Counted from the first letter of the stretch, positions 26,956-36,308 are shown. The stretch: DNA of 64,000 nt from JASJBU01 sp963790775 (GCA_963790775.1 CAWBPR010000005.1:372001-436000); one strand, 5' to 3'. A program made the numbers and translations. Notes: generated by a model from the letters alone, not told the origin.

Positions 26956-29391
26956 ATGATTGAGTATCGATCCATGCAGGTCGATGTACTGTATGATCAG
27001 GCGCGTGTCGCCCTCACGGCGAGTTTCGCGGCTGCGATTATACTGGTCGGGTTGTTCTGGAATACCTCATCACACTCCCTGCTGTTGACCTGGCTGGGGC
27101 TCAATACGCTGGTGACTGCTGCAAGGTTTATCCTGGTGCGGGGATATCGGCATGCGGCGTCCGCCTCTCAGCGGGAGCACCTCGATTTCTGGCTTGGGTG
27201 GTTTGTGGTGGGGGTTTTATTGTCAGGTGCGATCTGGGGCTCGGCCGTCATCCTGTTGGTGTCTGTTACGTCTTATGTACAGATGGGTATTGCTGCGCTA
27301 TGGGTATGCGGAATGTCCGCTGGCTCGGTTGCTACCCTGTCTGTCGTGAAAGGTGCGTTCTTTTCCTTTTCGGTGCCGGCCCTGATTCCTGGTGCAGTCT
27401 ACTTGATGCTATCAGGGAATTCTGCCGCTGTTACGGTCGGTGGTGCAGAGATACTGTTCTTTTTGTTTATCTCGATGAGCGCACTGCGCATGCACAAGAC
27501 ACTGGTTAATGGATTCAAGCTGCAACTGCATAATAATCGTCTGATCAAGCGGTTGGATGCGGAGAAGGCAACGGTCGAGCAGCTCAATCAACAACTGGAG
27601 GGGCGGGTTGCTGAGCGCACCACGGAACTCGCAGAATCCAATGCGCATTTGCAGCGGGACATCGCCAAGCGCAAGCAGGTCGAACAGGCCCTGTTCGCGG
27701 AGAAGGAAAAGGCCCAGGTTACACTCCACTCGATTGCGGATGCGGTTATTACGACAGACTCTGAGGGGGTGGTTGAATATTTGAACCCCAATGCGGAGCA
27801 GCTGACCGGCTGGCTGGTGCGGGATGCGCAGAATCTGGTGCTGGATGAGGTATTCCAATTTTTCCAGGAGGATAACCGCAAACCCATTATAGATTCCGTC
27901 GCAAAACTTCTCCTGGAGGGCAATACGGCCAGCCTTGCAAAACATGGCGTACTGGTAAGCCGGGATAGCCGCGAGCATACCATACAGGTATCGGCTTCCC
28001 CGATACCCGGTCAAGACGGCAGGACATCGGGCCTGATTCTGGTCTTCAGTGATGTCACCGAGGCCAGGTATATGGCGCAGAAGATGGCGCACCAGGCGAC
28101 CCATGATGCGCTGACGGGGCTCGTCAACCGTCACGAATTTGAAAACCGTCTACAGAGGGTTTTGGAAACGGAAAGCGAGGAACAGGCTGAACACGTTCTC
28201 TGCTATCTGGATCTTGATCAGTTCAAAGTGATCAATGATACCTGCGGACATGTCGCGGGAGACGAACTGCTTCGTCAGCTTGCGGACCTGCTGCAGAATC
28301 AGGTCAGAAGCCGCGATACCCTGGCGCGTCTGGGAGGGGATGAGTTTGGCATATTGATGGAGCATTGCTCGATCGCGCAGGCCAAACGCGTTACCAATAC
28401 TTTACTGATGACCCTCGAGCAGTATCGGTTTGTCTGGGAGGGTAAGAACTTCAATATCGGCGCAAGTATCGGACTCGTGCCGATTATCGGAAATGGCGAA
28501 AACATCAGTACTGTGCTGCGCGCGGCGGATAGCGCATGTTATGCAGCAAAAGATGCCGGACGCAATCGAATTCATGTCTACCGGGAAGATGACATCCTGC
28601 TGGCGCAACGTCACGGTGAGATGCAATGGGTGGCGCGAATTTACGAAGCCCTGGAAAATAACCGTTTTCTGCTCTACTTTCAGTCAGTGGTTTCACTGCG
28701 TGCTGCACAGCAGGATCAGGTTTATTATGAACTGTTGTTACGGCTTGAGGATGAACAGGGTGAGTTGGTGCTGCCGAGCGTATTCCTGTCGGCGGCGGAA
28801 CGCTACAACCTTGCGATAAAAATCGATTATTGGGTGATCCAAACGGCATTCGAACTGTTTCACAGGCACCCTGCACATTTAGAGCAGTTATCAATCTGCT
28901 TCATCAATTTATCAGGCCACTCAATTGGAGACGAGGCATTTCTCGCGTTTATCTTTGACCAGCTCGAGAAAAACAGTATTCCTCCCGACTGCATCTGTTT
29001 CGAGATCACGGAAACAGCAGCGGTTGCGAATCTTTCCAGTGCGACGCGATTTATTAATGCCCTGAAGGAGCATGGCTGCAGATTCGCATTGGATGATTTC
29101 GGCAGTGGTTTGTCATCTTTCACCTATCTTAAGAACCTGCCGGTGGATTTTCTGAAGATCGACGGGACATTTATCAGAGGGATACTTGACGAACCCATCG
29201 ATCTGGCAATGGTGAAATCAATCAGTGAAATCGGACAGGTGATGGGGAAACAGATCATTGCCGAGGGTGTGGAAGAGGAAAGGATACTCCAGAAGTTGCG
29301 GACCCTCGATATCGATTACGCGCAAGGCTATGGCATCACCCGGCCCCAACCGATGATGGAATTGATCTCCCCGAGAATTATTGCGTCATAA
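26956..29391 (+). CDS. Membrane PAS-GGDEF-EAL protein
   Basis: About 811 residues. The first 180 form five or six membrane helices of a MASE-like sensor. A coiled coil (about 195-245) leads to a PAS domain (about 250-375). GGDEF follows with intact GGDEF and RSRD five residues before it (RxxD inhibitory site). The EAL domain has ELLLRLED at the first signature and DDFGSGLSS. AAGGAG lies five bases before ATG 26956; an overlapping ATG at 26953 is possible. The catalytic half is strikingly similar to the REC-GGDEF-EAL protein at 5511-7229 (shared CYAAKD-GRNRIHVY and GEMQW segments), so the two are paralogs with different inputs. The 269-base upstream region shows no recognised motif. Confidence 0.92.
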   Translation: MIEYRSMQVDVLYDQARVALTASFAAAIILVGLFWNTSSHSLLLTWLGLNTLVTAARFILVRGYRHAASASQREHLDFWLGWFVVGVLLSGAIWGSAVILLVSVTSYVQMGIAALWVCGMSAGSVATLSVVKGAFFSFSVPALIPGAVYLMLSGNSAAVTVGGAEILFFLFISMSALRMHKTLVNGFKLQLHNNRLIKRLDAEKATVEQLNQQLEGRVAERTTELAESNAHLQRDIAKRKQVEQALFAEKEKAQVTLHSIADAVITTDSEGVVEYLNPNAEQLTGWLVRDAQNLVLDEVFQFFQEDNRKPIIDSVAKLLLEGNTASLAKHGVLVSRDSREHTIQVSASPIPGQDGRTSGLILVFSDVTEARYMAQKMAHQATHDALTGLVNRHEFENRLQRVLETESEEQAEHVLCYLDLDQFKVINDTCGHVAGDELLRQLADLLQNQVRSRDTLARLGGDEFGILMEHCSIAQAKRVTNTLLMTLEQYRFVWEGKNFNIGASIGLVPIIGNGENISTVLRAADSACYAAKDAGRNRIHVYREDDILLAQRHGEMQWVARIYEALENNRFLLYFQSVVSLRAAQQDQVYYELLLRLEDEQGELVLPSVFLSAAERYNLAIKIDYWVIQTAFELFHRHPAHLEQLSICFINLSGHSIGDEAFLAFIFDQLEKNSIPPDCICFEITETAAVANLSSATRFINALKEHGCRFALDDFGSGLSSFTYLKNLPVDFLKIDGTFIRGILDEPIDLAMVKSISEIGQVMGKQIIAEGVEEERILQKLRTLDIDYAQGYGITRPQPMMELISPRIIAS

Positions 29392-29416
29392 CCCTGTCAG
29401 GTGATCTCCAGCCTCT

Positions 29417-29436
29417 GGGTGAAGCATGATTCACCC
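29417..29436. terminator. Hairpin between convergent genes
   Basis: GGGTGAA-gcatga-TTCACCC is a perfect 7-bp stem with a 6-base loop. It sits between the convergent GGDEF-EAL and yaiI genes and overlaps the yaiI stop codon. It lacks a long T-run on either side, so terminator function is only inferred. Confidence 0.4.
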
Positions 29437-29883
29437 GTTCTTCACTTGCGCCAGAAACCGGTCCAGCTGGTTGGCAAACGCCTGGCGGTCGCCCTGGTTC
29501 AGCGCAGGCGGGCCGCCGGTGTCGATGCCGCTGCCACGCAGCTGATCCATGAAGTCACGCATGGTGAGACGTTGCTTGATGTTGTCTTTGGTGTAGCGTT
29601 CGCCTCGGGGATTGATTGCATGGCCACCCTTTTCCACCACTTCAGCCGCCAGCGGGATGTCGGCGGTAATCACCAGGTCATCTGCCTGGAGCCGTTTAAC
29701 GATCTCGTTATCCGCCACATCGAAGCCACCCGCTACCTGGATGCTGGTGATGAATCTGGAGGCCGGGGTGTGCAAAGGCTGATTGGCGACCAAAATCACA
29801 GGGGTTTGAGTTCTGTCCGCCGCACGGAACAGAATTTCCTTGATCACGTTCGGGCAGGCGTCGGCGTCGACCCATATTTGCAT
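29431..29883 (-). CDS. YaiI/YqxD family protein (UPF0178, DUF188)
   Basis: 150 residues, full length. The family N-terminus (IWVDADACPNVIKEILFRAA) is unmistakable, followed by VADNEIVKRLQADDLVITADIPLA and the NPRGERYTKDNI block. The fold is related to PIN/NYN-type nucleases and has conserved acidic residues, but no activity is established. It ends nine bases into the region shared with the upstream gene's terminator and lies nine bases downstream of the DUF255 gene, so both may be one transcript. Confidence 0.94.
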   Translation of the reverse strand: MQIWVDADACPNVIKEILFRAADRTQTPVILVANQPLHTPASRFITSIQVAGGFDVADNEIVKRLQADDLVITADIPLAAEVVEKGGHAINPRGERYTKDNIKQRLTMRDFMDQLRGSGIDTGGPPALNQGDRQAFANQLDRFLAQVKNG

Positions 29884-29892
29884 AGTCAGGTA

Positions 29893-32340
29893 CTATTCAG
29901 AATGGCTGATTCTCAGCGTTATCTGTTCCGGTGGAAGGCAGACCTCATTGTTGCAGGCCTGGAGGGAGACCTCAATGGGCAGTGGCGATTGACGCCCTGT
30001 TTCACTCAGCTGCTCCACCAGGGCCTGTAACTGTATGCGGCTTTCATAGACTGCCAATGGCTCGCTCTGAAAGGCGAGTTTCTGCATGCTGTGTTTGGGG
30101 TAGGTTACCGGCGCGAGTTTCCAGTTGCCTGCCTTGCCGGGCAATCTGAGTTCGGTGGGGATCAGGTCCTTGCTGCCGGGTTGGTGGGAGTTGATATGCC
30201 AGCCTTCGGGGATTTCGATGTCGACGCTGAGTAAGGATTTGTTGTCTGCCATCCGCCGCAGCGACCCGGTCAGGCGGATGCCTCCCTGAGCAACAAAACC
30301 TCGTGCGCTCAGTTCGCCGTTACGCAGATCATCGATCGCCGTCAACATATAGGCAAAGCCGTGGGGCTGGCGTTCAATCTCTCCGGCAAAGCCGGCAATC
30401 AGGTTATTCGCCTGGTTGCGGTAGTCGAGTCTGCCGGTGCGATGCCACAACATCTGCAATACCCGCAACGCAACGGAACTGCCCGAGGGAATGGCATTGT
30501 CGCCACCGTCATCCTTGGGCCGGCTCATGGCGGTGATGCCGGCATCGGCCTCATTCATATAGAAGCCGGCGTCTTTATCCAGAAAACGTTCGAGCATGGC
30601 GTCCGTCAGTTCTTCTGCCCGCTGCAGCCATTGTTGACCGGCGGTCAGGTCGTAGAGGTGTAACAGGCCTTCAGCGAGATAGGCGTAGTCCTCCTGGGTG
30701 GCGGCGATGGATGACTGGCCGTCGAGATGGACCCGCCAGAGCCGGCCTTCAGACTGGCGGTTATGACGCCAGAGAAACTCTCCAGCCCGTAACGCCGCCT
30801 GGCGATAGGTCTTCGATGGCAGCAGGTCTGCGGCCTGGGCAAAAGCGCTCAACATCATGCCGTTCCAGGCAGTGACGATCTTGTCGTCCCGCAGTGGATG
30901 TTCACGCGCCTCGCGCTTGTCGCGCAGGGTCTGGTTGATGCGGTCGAGCTGTTTGTGCAGCGCATCGAGTTCCAGTTCGTGCTGTGCGGCAAAGGCTTCC
31001 AGGTCCTGCTTCAGATGCAGGATGTTATGGCCCTCGAAATTGCCCCGGCTGGTGACGTCATACAGCTGGATCGCCAGTTCGGCATCCTCTTTGGACAGCG
31101 CTTCCCGTATCTGCTCAGGTGTCCAGACAAAAAAGCTCCCCTCTTCACCCGCGCTGTCCGCATCGGTGGCGGAATAGAACCCCCCGCCTGGCGCGGTCAT
31201 CTCGCGCATTACATAGTCCAGGGTCTGGGTCGCCACCCGGCGGTATTGCTCCTTGCCTGTGAGACGCCAGGCCAGCAGGTAGATGCGGGACAGCTGGGCC
31301 TGGTTGTAGAGCATTTTTTCGAAATGAGGCACCAGCCATTCGTTGTCGGTGGAGTAGCGGTGAAAACCACCCGCCACCTGATCATAGATGCCGCCCCGGG
31401 CCATGGCGTCCAGGGTGACTTCCAGGGCGTGCAGCACCTGATCGTCAGCGCGCCGCTCGGCCTGGTTCAACAGCAGGTAGAGCAGCGGTTCGTGGGGAAA
31501 CTTGGGTGCCGGGCTGAAGCCGCCCTGCAATTCGTCAAAGTTGCGCAGCACCTGCTGGGTGGCCTTGGGAACAATCTCGGGATCCAGCGCCTTGGCCTGG
31601 CCCTGACGGTTGTTGCTCTGCTCAACCGCATCGGCTACCCGTGCAGCTTGCGTAAGCACATCATCCCTACGCTCGCTCCAGAGTTGCTGGATCTGGGTCA
31701 GGATCGAGGCAAACTGCTTGGGTGGAAAGTAGGTGCCGCTGAAGAAGGGTTTACCTTCCGGGGTGAGGAAACTCGACATCGGCCAGCCACCGTGGCCGTT
31801 CATCAGCATTACGGCGGTCATATAGACCTCATCCACATCCGGGTGGCTCTCCCGGTCGACCTTGATGGAGATGAAGTGCTCGTTGAGTATTTTGGCGAGC
31901 GCGGGGTTCTCAAAGCTCTCGCGTTCCATCACATGGCACCAGTGGCAGGTGGAGTAGCCGATGGAGAGAAACACCGGTTTGTTCTCCTGTTTGGCCCGCG
32001 TGAAGGCCTCATCCCCCCAGGGATACCAGTCAACCGGGTTGTGGGCATGCTGCAGCAGATAGGGGGAGTCTTCCAGAATCAGTCGGTTGAGGTATTCCGG
32101 GGTACCGTCTGGTTTGAAATGTTCGGTGCGTGGCTTGTACTGAATGCCCTTGGCCTGATAGGCCGCTTCGAGTTTCTGCTGGATTTCCATGGGACGTTCC
32201 ACTGTATAGATTGGTGTGGCTGGGCTGGCGTTGAGCGGTGCCCAGAGCCACAGAATCAAGGCTGACAGGATTAAATATTTCATGAGGATAAAGGCGAACA
32301 CTGCAGCGAGTGATAAAGCGATGAATATAGCCTGTTTCAT
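29893..32340 (-). CDS. DUF255 thioredoxin-fold protein fused to a DsbD-like domain
   Basis: 815 residues. Hydrophobic N-terminal segments give a signal or anchor. Then comes the DUF255/YyaL thioredoxin-like domain with NPVDWYPWGDEAF and a TCHWCH active site, and an alpha/alpha-toroid of the six-hairpin type (GGIYDQVAGGFHRYSTD, WNGMMLSAFAQA). The last 130 residues look like the DsbD N-terminal domain (GWHINSHQPG, then SLQACNNEVCLPP with a C-x5-C pair). An exported redox role is therefore likely, whereas many DUF255 proteins are cytosolic. Start 32340 has AAGGGA ten bases upstream; ATG 32283 would give a simpler signal peptide. Confidence 0.88.
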   Translation of the reverse strand: MKQAIFIALSLAAVFAFILMKYLILSALILWLWAPLNASPATPIYTVERPMEIQQKLEAAYQAKGIQYKPRTEHFKPDGTPEYLNRLILEDSPYLLQHAHNPVDWYPWGDEAFTRAKQENKPVFLSIGYSTCHWCHVMERESFENPALAKILNEHFISIKVDRESHPDVDEVYMTAVMLMNGHGGWPMSSFLTPEGKPFFSGTYFPPKQFASILTQIQQLWSERRDDVLTQAARVADAVEQSNNRQGQAKALDPEIVPKATQQVLRNFDELQGGFSPAPKFPHEPLLYLLLNQAERRADDQVLHALEVTLDAMARGGIYDQVAGGFHRYSTDNEWLVPHFEKMLYNQAQLSRIYLLAWRLTGKEQYRRVATQTLDYVMREMTAPGGGFYSATDADSAGEEGSFFVWTPEQIREALSKEDAELAIQLYDVTSRGNFEGHNILHLKQDLEAFAAQHELELDALHKQLDRINQTLRDKREAREHPLRDDKIVTAWNGMMLSAFAQAADLLPSKTYRQAALRAGEFLWRHNRQSEGRLWRVHLDGQSSIAATQEDYAYLAEGLLHLYDLTAGQQWLQRAEELTDAMLERFLDKDAGFYMNEADAGITAMSRPKDDGGDNAIPSGSSVALRVLQMLWHRTGRLDYRNQANNLIAGFAGEIERQPHGFAYMLTAIDDLRNGELSARGFVAQGGIRLTGSLRRMADNKSLLSVDIEIPEGWHINSHQPGSKDLIPTELRLPGKAGNWKLAPVTYPKHSMQKLAFQSEPLAVYESRIQLQALVEQLSETGRQSPLPIEVSLQACNNEVCLPPEQITLRISHSE

Positions 32341-32344
32341 GGGC

Positions 32345-32584
32345 TTAGATTCCCTTTTGTTCGAGCAGGTTTTCGATCAGACACTCTCCTGCAGCGGGAA
32401 CAGCACGGACGATCTGCTGAAAACGGATCAGGCAGTGTTGAGCGATAACCGCTACCTCCGGGGCGCCCAGGGCCTCGTAACGCTGCATGGCTTCAGGGAT
32501 CTCTTCTCCTTCCTGAGCGCAGTAGGGTTGGTGCGTCAGCCCCGGCAGGTAGGGTATGAGCTGTATTGAATTTGCTGAATGCAT
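32345..32584 (-). CDS. Possible small protein upstream of DUF255 gene
   Basis: A 79-residue frame ends five bases before the DUF255 start and would share its transcript. Composition is protein-like (EALGAPEVAVIAQHCLIRFQ), with no signal or membrane segment. I recognise no family and see no ribosome site at the ATG, so it could be chance. The AAGGGA used by the next gene lies within its last codons. Confidence 0.3.
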   Translation of the reverse strand: MHSANSIQLIPYLPGLTHQPYCAQEGEEIPEAMQRYEALGAPEVAVIAQHCLIRFQQIVRAVPAAGECLIENLLEQKGI

Positions 32585-32952
32585 CAGGTTGCCACTTTGT
32601 TGTCAATGTCTTTACTTGTTGATAAATAATGAATAACTGCAAGCTGTCTGGATCAGGAGGCGCCCAATGAGGAGCTGATGACGCAGCTTGGTATTTCCTC
32701 ATGAGTTTCCTGCTTATGAACAGAAATTTCATAGCAACCAGAATCTCGATCTTGTCTCATAAGATGAGACGCTAATAAAAATGCTTTGGTTCATATATTC
32801 GTCTGATAACTGGAGTAAGGTACGTATTGGATTCAGATCGGATTCCCCGGGGCAACGGGTTGGCGTTGTGCCGATAATAAATGTCTGACTTTCTGGAAAA
32901 CGTTCGGTGCTATGGCAGAATAGCGTATATATCAATGGCGGGGTCTTTCTCT
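32585..32952. promoter_or_regulatory. Divergent intergenic region with palindrome
   Basis: No gene is supported here. GTCTCAT-aag-ATGAGAC (32754-32770) is a perfect palindrome of operator type, and a looser pair ATGAGGA/TCCTCAT lies about 32666-32703. The region separates the minus-strand DUF255 operon from the plus-strand Sel1-gspAB genes and should hold both promoters. Confidence 0.35.
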
Positions 32953-33354
32953 ATGTATCCAAAGCATTACTATTATTTTCTGGGGGTTTTTTGTCTCCTG
33001 CCGCTCCCTGTCACGGCAACTGACTTTGAAGCTGCATACTCCGCCTATGAATCGAGTGACTACCGCAAAGCCTACATGGGCTTCAAGAGTCTTGCACAGG
33101 ATCAGCATGTGAAGGCGCAGTATCTGCTGGGATTGCTCTATCTGGAGGGGCTTGGGGTGAGAAAAAGCAGCGAGAGGGGAATCGATTGGTTAAAGCAGGC
33201 GGCGGAGAACGGGTCATACCGGGCCGCAGCGGAACTGGGGCAGATCTATGCAACAGGTAAGGATGTGGAGATGAACGCAGATGAAGCGGCAAAGTGGATT
33301 GAGCTGTCCGACAATCTGGCGAATGATGAGGATGCAGATGAGGGGTGCGATTAA
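32953..33354 (+). CDS. Exported Sel1-repeat protein
   Basis: About 133 residues. A hydrophobic N-terminus (YYYFLGVFCLLPLPVTAT) looks like a signal peptide, followed by two or three Sel1-like repeats (AQYLLGLLYLEGLGVRKSSE, then AAAELGQIYATGKDVEMNAD) and an acidic tail. Sel1 repeats form alpha-solenoids that mediate protein contacts. The start may instead be ATG 32935 or 32881; I chose 32953 because it puts the signal peptide at the terminus. It lies 14 bases upstream of gspA and may act with the envelope complex. Confidence 0.78.
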   Translation: MYPKHYYYFLGVFCLLPLPVTATDFEAAYSAYESSDYRKAYMGFKSLAQDQHVKAQYLLGLLYLEGLGVRKSSERGIDWLKQAAENGSYRAAAELGQIYATGKDVEMNADEAAKWIELSDNLANDEDADEGCD

Positions 33355-33368
33355 ATCAGCACTAAGCC

Positions 33369-35081
33369 ATGAAGTTCAGTGACTTCGGATTCAAGGAAAA
33401 CCCGTTTTCCATCACGCCGGATCCCCGCTATCTGTTTCTCAGTCGTGGCCATGAGGAGAGTCTGGCGCACCTGATCTACGGAACCGGGCCCAATGGTGGG
33501 TTTGTCCAGCTCACCGGTGAGGTCGGCACCGGCAAGACCATGCTGGTGCGCAGCCTCCTGGAACAGAACCTGAGGGATGTGGATCTCGCACTGGTCCTCA
33601 ATCCACGGCTTTCGCGCCGAGACTTTATGGCGGCGATCTGCGATGAGCTGGGTATCGGCTATCAGGGGCCCCCCTATAGGCTCAAACAGCTCACTGATGA
33701 TCTGACCCGGCACCTGCTGAAGACGCATGCTGAAGGGCGGCATACCGTATTGGTTATCGATGAGGCTCAGAATCTCAGCCCCAGGGTGCTGGAACAGATC
33801 AGATTGCTCACCAATCTGGAGACATCACGCCACAAACTGTTGCGCATCATCCTGGTAGGTCAGCCGGAACTGCAGCAGCTGTTGGCAAGAAAAGACCTGC
33901 GTCAGGTGGATCAACGCATCACCGCCCGGTACCACCTCGCTCCCCTGTGCCGGGAGGAGACGGCCAGGTACATCCGGCATCGGCTCTCCGTTGCTGGGGT
34001 GGGGGATGATCTTTTTACGTCGTCCGCGCTGAAGCTGGTGTATTACATTACTGATGGCGTGCCGCGCAGGATCAACACCCTGTGTGAACGTGCGCTGCTG
34101 GCTGTTTTTACCACGGGCTCCAAGCGAGTGACTATGCTCATGATCTGGCGTGCTTCACGGGAGATCAAGGGACGTTATGCTAGGAAGGGGACTGGTCAAT
34201 GGGTAACTGCGGGGCTGCTGCTGCTAGTGTCGGCTACCGCGGCCTGGTGGGTCACAAGCCTTATCGATCAGCAAAACTCTGATCCTGACATCGGTGCGGG
34301 GTCGGTAGAGGATATTATCAAGATCAAGCATACTGAGCTGGAGCATAACTCGGACCGCCTGCCGGATAATCGGCTGACGGATGGGATTCTCAGCGAAATC
34401 ATCCTGACCGACGAACAACAAAAGCAGCTTGGCGCGCCAGTACTCAATGACTCGCCGTTGATTGCCCGGTCTGAACATCAGGGCTTCTCGGGGCTGCAAG
34501 ATCAACCAACGCTGCACCAGAAGCTTTTCAGGCTTTGGGACAAGATGGTAGGAACAGGGGTGGGAAAGGATATCTGTCATCAGGCGATGCTGATGGGGCT
34601 GCGCTGCCTGAGTGGCACGACAAACCTTGAAGGGCTGGTGCGTCTTAACCGTCCGTTCCTGTGCCAGCTGAAAAAGGCAGGTGTGTCCGAACTGGTCCTG
34701 GTGAAGAAGATGCGCGCCAGTGAACTGTTGGTCGATGATGGAGATACAGAAGTCTGGGTTGATAAAAAGCACTTTAAAGATCGATGGGGTGGTGATTTTG
34801 TGATGCTCTGGCGTCCGCCAAAAGGAGGCGCCTTGATAGGTCCGGGGTCTTCGGGTGAGGTGGTAACCTGGTTACGGGAAAGATTGTCTCTGGCGGATGC
34901 CGAGCCAATGGTCAAGGTCGTTGGCTTGGATCAATTCGACAGCGGATTGAAGTTTCGCCTGCAAAGATTTCAACTTGCCCGCGGCTTGACGGATGATGGT
35001 ATCGCGGGAGCCTGGACGATGATTATGTTGAATAATCTGCATCTGCCGGCTGGCACTCCAGCCCTGATGGAAGAGGGTTAA
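33369..35081 (+). CDS. gspA: GspA/ExeA-like AAA ATPase with peptidoglycan-binding domain
   Basis: 570 residues. AAA domain at 1-265 with Walker A GEVGTGKT and Walker B VLVIDEAQ, and the typical start (FGFKENPFSITPDPRYLFLS). One membrane helix follows (WVTAGLLLLVSATAAWWVTS, about 277-296). The periplasmic part contains a C39-peptidase-like segment (about 385-490, DICHQAMLMGLRCLSG) and ends in a peptidoglycan-binding motif (FQLARGLTDDGIAG). In Aeromonas the ExeA-ExeB pair opens the peptidoglycan so the type II secretin can assemble. gspB follows one base later. No other type II secretion genes are visible nearby. Confidence 0.9.
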   Translation: MKFSDFGFKENPFSITPDPRYLFLSRGHEESLAHLIYGTGPNGGFVQLTGEVGTGKTMLVRSLLEQNLRDVDLALVLNPRLSRRDFMAAICDELGIGYQGPPYRLKQLTDDLTRHLLKTHAEGRHTVLVIDEAQNLSPRVLEQIRLLTNLETSRHKLLRIILVGQPELQQLLARKDLRQVDQRITARYHLAPLCREETARYIRHRLSVAGVGDDLFTSSALKLVYYITDGVPRRINTLCERALLAVFTTGSKRVTMLMIWRASREIKGRYARKGTGQWVTAGLLLLVSATAAWWVTSLIDQQNSDPDIGAGSVEDIIKIKHTELEHNSDRLPDNRLTDGILSEIILTDEQQKQLGAPVLNDSPLIARSEHQGFSGLQDQPTLHQKLFRLWDKMVGTGVGKDICHQAMLMGLRCLSGTTNLEGLVRLNRPFLCQLKKAGVSELVLVKKMRASELLVDDGDTEVWVDKKHFKDRWGGDFVMLWRPPKGGALIGPGSSGEVVTWLRERLSLADAEPMVKVVGLDQFDSGLKFRLQRFQLARGLTDDGIAGAWTMIMLNNLHLPAGTPALMEEG

Positions 35082-35082
35082 G

Positions 35083-35751
35083 ATGTCACTTATTCTCGAA
35101 GCCCTGAAAAAAGCTGAACGTCAGCACAGGATGGGGGAGGTGCCGGGAATAGGCAGCGTGCATCACGATACAGCACAGCAACGATCAAAATTTCTCGGTA
35201 TTTTCCTGTTGGGTGCCGTGGCGATTGGCATGTTGACGCTGGGGATCTACCTGGGAGAGGAGGATCCTGTAAAAGTTCTCAGTGAGCATGCAGAGCCGCA
35301 CCTCGACCTGCCTGCCCCAGTATCCATGCAGCCGGTTCAATTTGAGCCGCCAGCCGAGTCTGTAGTGGAGAGCGGGCCGGTAACTCTGATAGAGAACAAC
35401 GATCAGTTGCAGGAACCGAAGTCAGAACCAGAACCCATAGAACCGGTCACTCAGATGCCGGTCGTGCAGAGTCCTAAATCACCTGTCAAAGCTAAAATCA
35501 AAGAACCACCATCCGTCGCGAAAAATATCAATGATCTCCCGGATGGTTTTTTGGAAAAACTGCCCCCGCTCAATATCGATATTCATAGTTACGATAAGCA
35601 ACCTGGCCGCAGCTATGTGCTGATCAACATGGAAAAATATCGTGCAGGAGATACGCTGACGGAAGGACCTGTATTGTCTGAAGTACTAATGGATGGCGTG
35701 GTATTGGAATATATGGGTGAACGCTTTGTTCTGCCGATTGGTAATTATTGA
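35083..35751 (+). CDS. gspB: GspB-like secretin assembly protein
   Basis: 222 residues. The opening MSLILEALKKAERQHRMGEV is the classic GspB/ExeB start, followed by one membrane helix (FLGIFLLGAVAIGMLTLGIY), a Pro/Glu-rich linker (about 60-150), and a C-terminal domain YVLINMEKYRAGDTLTEGP ... VVLEYMGERFVLPIGNY related to GspC HR regions. It forms the inner-membrane complex with GspA that recruits or localises the outer-membrane secretin. The gene starts one base after gspA ends. Confidence 0.9.
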   Translation: MSLILEALKKAERQHRMGEVPGIGSVHHDTAQQRSKFLGIFLLGAVAIGMLTLGIYLGEEDPVKVLSEHAEPHLDLPAPVSMQPVQFEPPAESVVESGPVTLIENNDQLQEPKSEPEPIEPVTQMPVVQSPKSPVKAKIKEPPSVAKNINDLPDGFLEKLPPLNIDIHSYDKQPGRSYVLINMEKYRAGDTLTEGPVLSEVLMDGVVLEYMGERFVLPIGNY

Positions 35752-35782
35752 CAGGCGCTTTTACTGATTTCCCCCTGCGGCG

Positions 35783-35818
35783 GCTCTGATTAAACCCATC
35801 CTTAGGATTTATCAGAGC
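35783..35818 (+). terminator. Possible terminator after gspB
   Basis: GCTCTGAT and ATCAGAGC form an 8-bp inverted repeat that can be extended by TAAA/TTTA with a bulge. It begins about 30 bases after the gspB stop. No T-run follows, so this is weak. Confidence 0.35.
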
Positions 35819-36308
35819 ACATCCGTGTGTCGCAGTAAGTTTGAATTAATCAGGCCTTCCCTAAATAAGCAGGTTTCCCCTGAGGCAGATTGAGTTCCGC
35901 CTATAAATCAATTTGATTTGCTGTGGCGCTTATGCGGTTGAAGTCGTGAGTATTATTGGGCATGAAATCCCAGATACTCATAATTATTAAGTGTTAGATG
36001 CTTTCGGCTGAAAAAAATAAACAATATTAGTCGGTTTTGAAGAAAGTAGTTCTTCGATTGCCCAATATTAAGGCTTGCTTAAGGGATTATCCCTATTTGA
36101 TCTAATGTGGAATTGGTGTAGCTTTTTACGTATGGGAAGGAGCCTGTTTATAAAAAAACAAAACAAGGCTTTTCAATAAAATTAATTTATCTCTAAACGG
36201 CATGACCTGTGTTGATAGGTTCTGTTTGATGCCACAGTTTATATCAAAACACAGTTTGTTATAGGGATACGGGTTATTCCTGAATAACCACAATTGAGAA
36301 TAAGTAAT
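35819..36308 (+). promoter_or_regulatory. AT-rich csgD upstream region with palindromic operator
   Basis: About 490 bases without a supported gene, clearly more AT-rich than the flanks, as expected for the long regulated leader of csgD-type genes. Just before the start lies the perfect palindrome GGTTATTC-ct-GAATAACC (36272-36289). It could be a repressor or autoregulatory site, or an RNA hairpin that limits translation. No promoter could be picked with confidence. Confidence 0.45.

Noticed and set aside
30898..32265. 455-codon open frame on the plus strand opposite the DUF255 gene
   Set aside because: It is the antisense of a well-supported gene in GC-rich codon phase; its translation shows no domain pattern.
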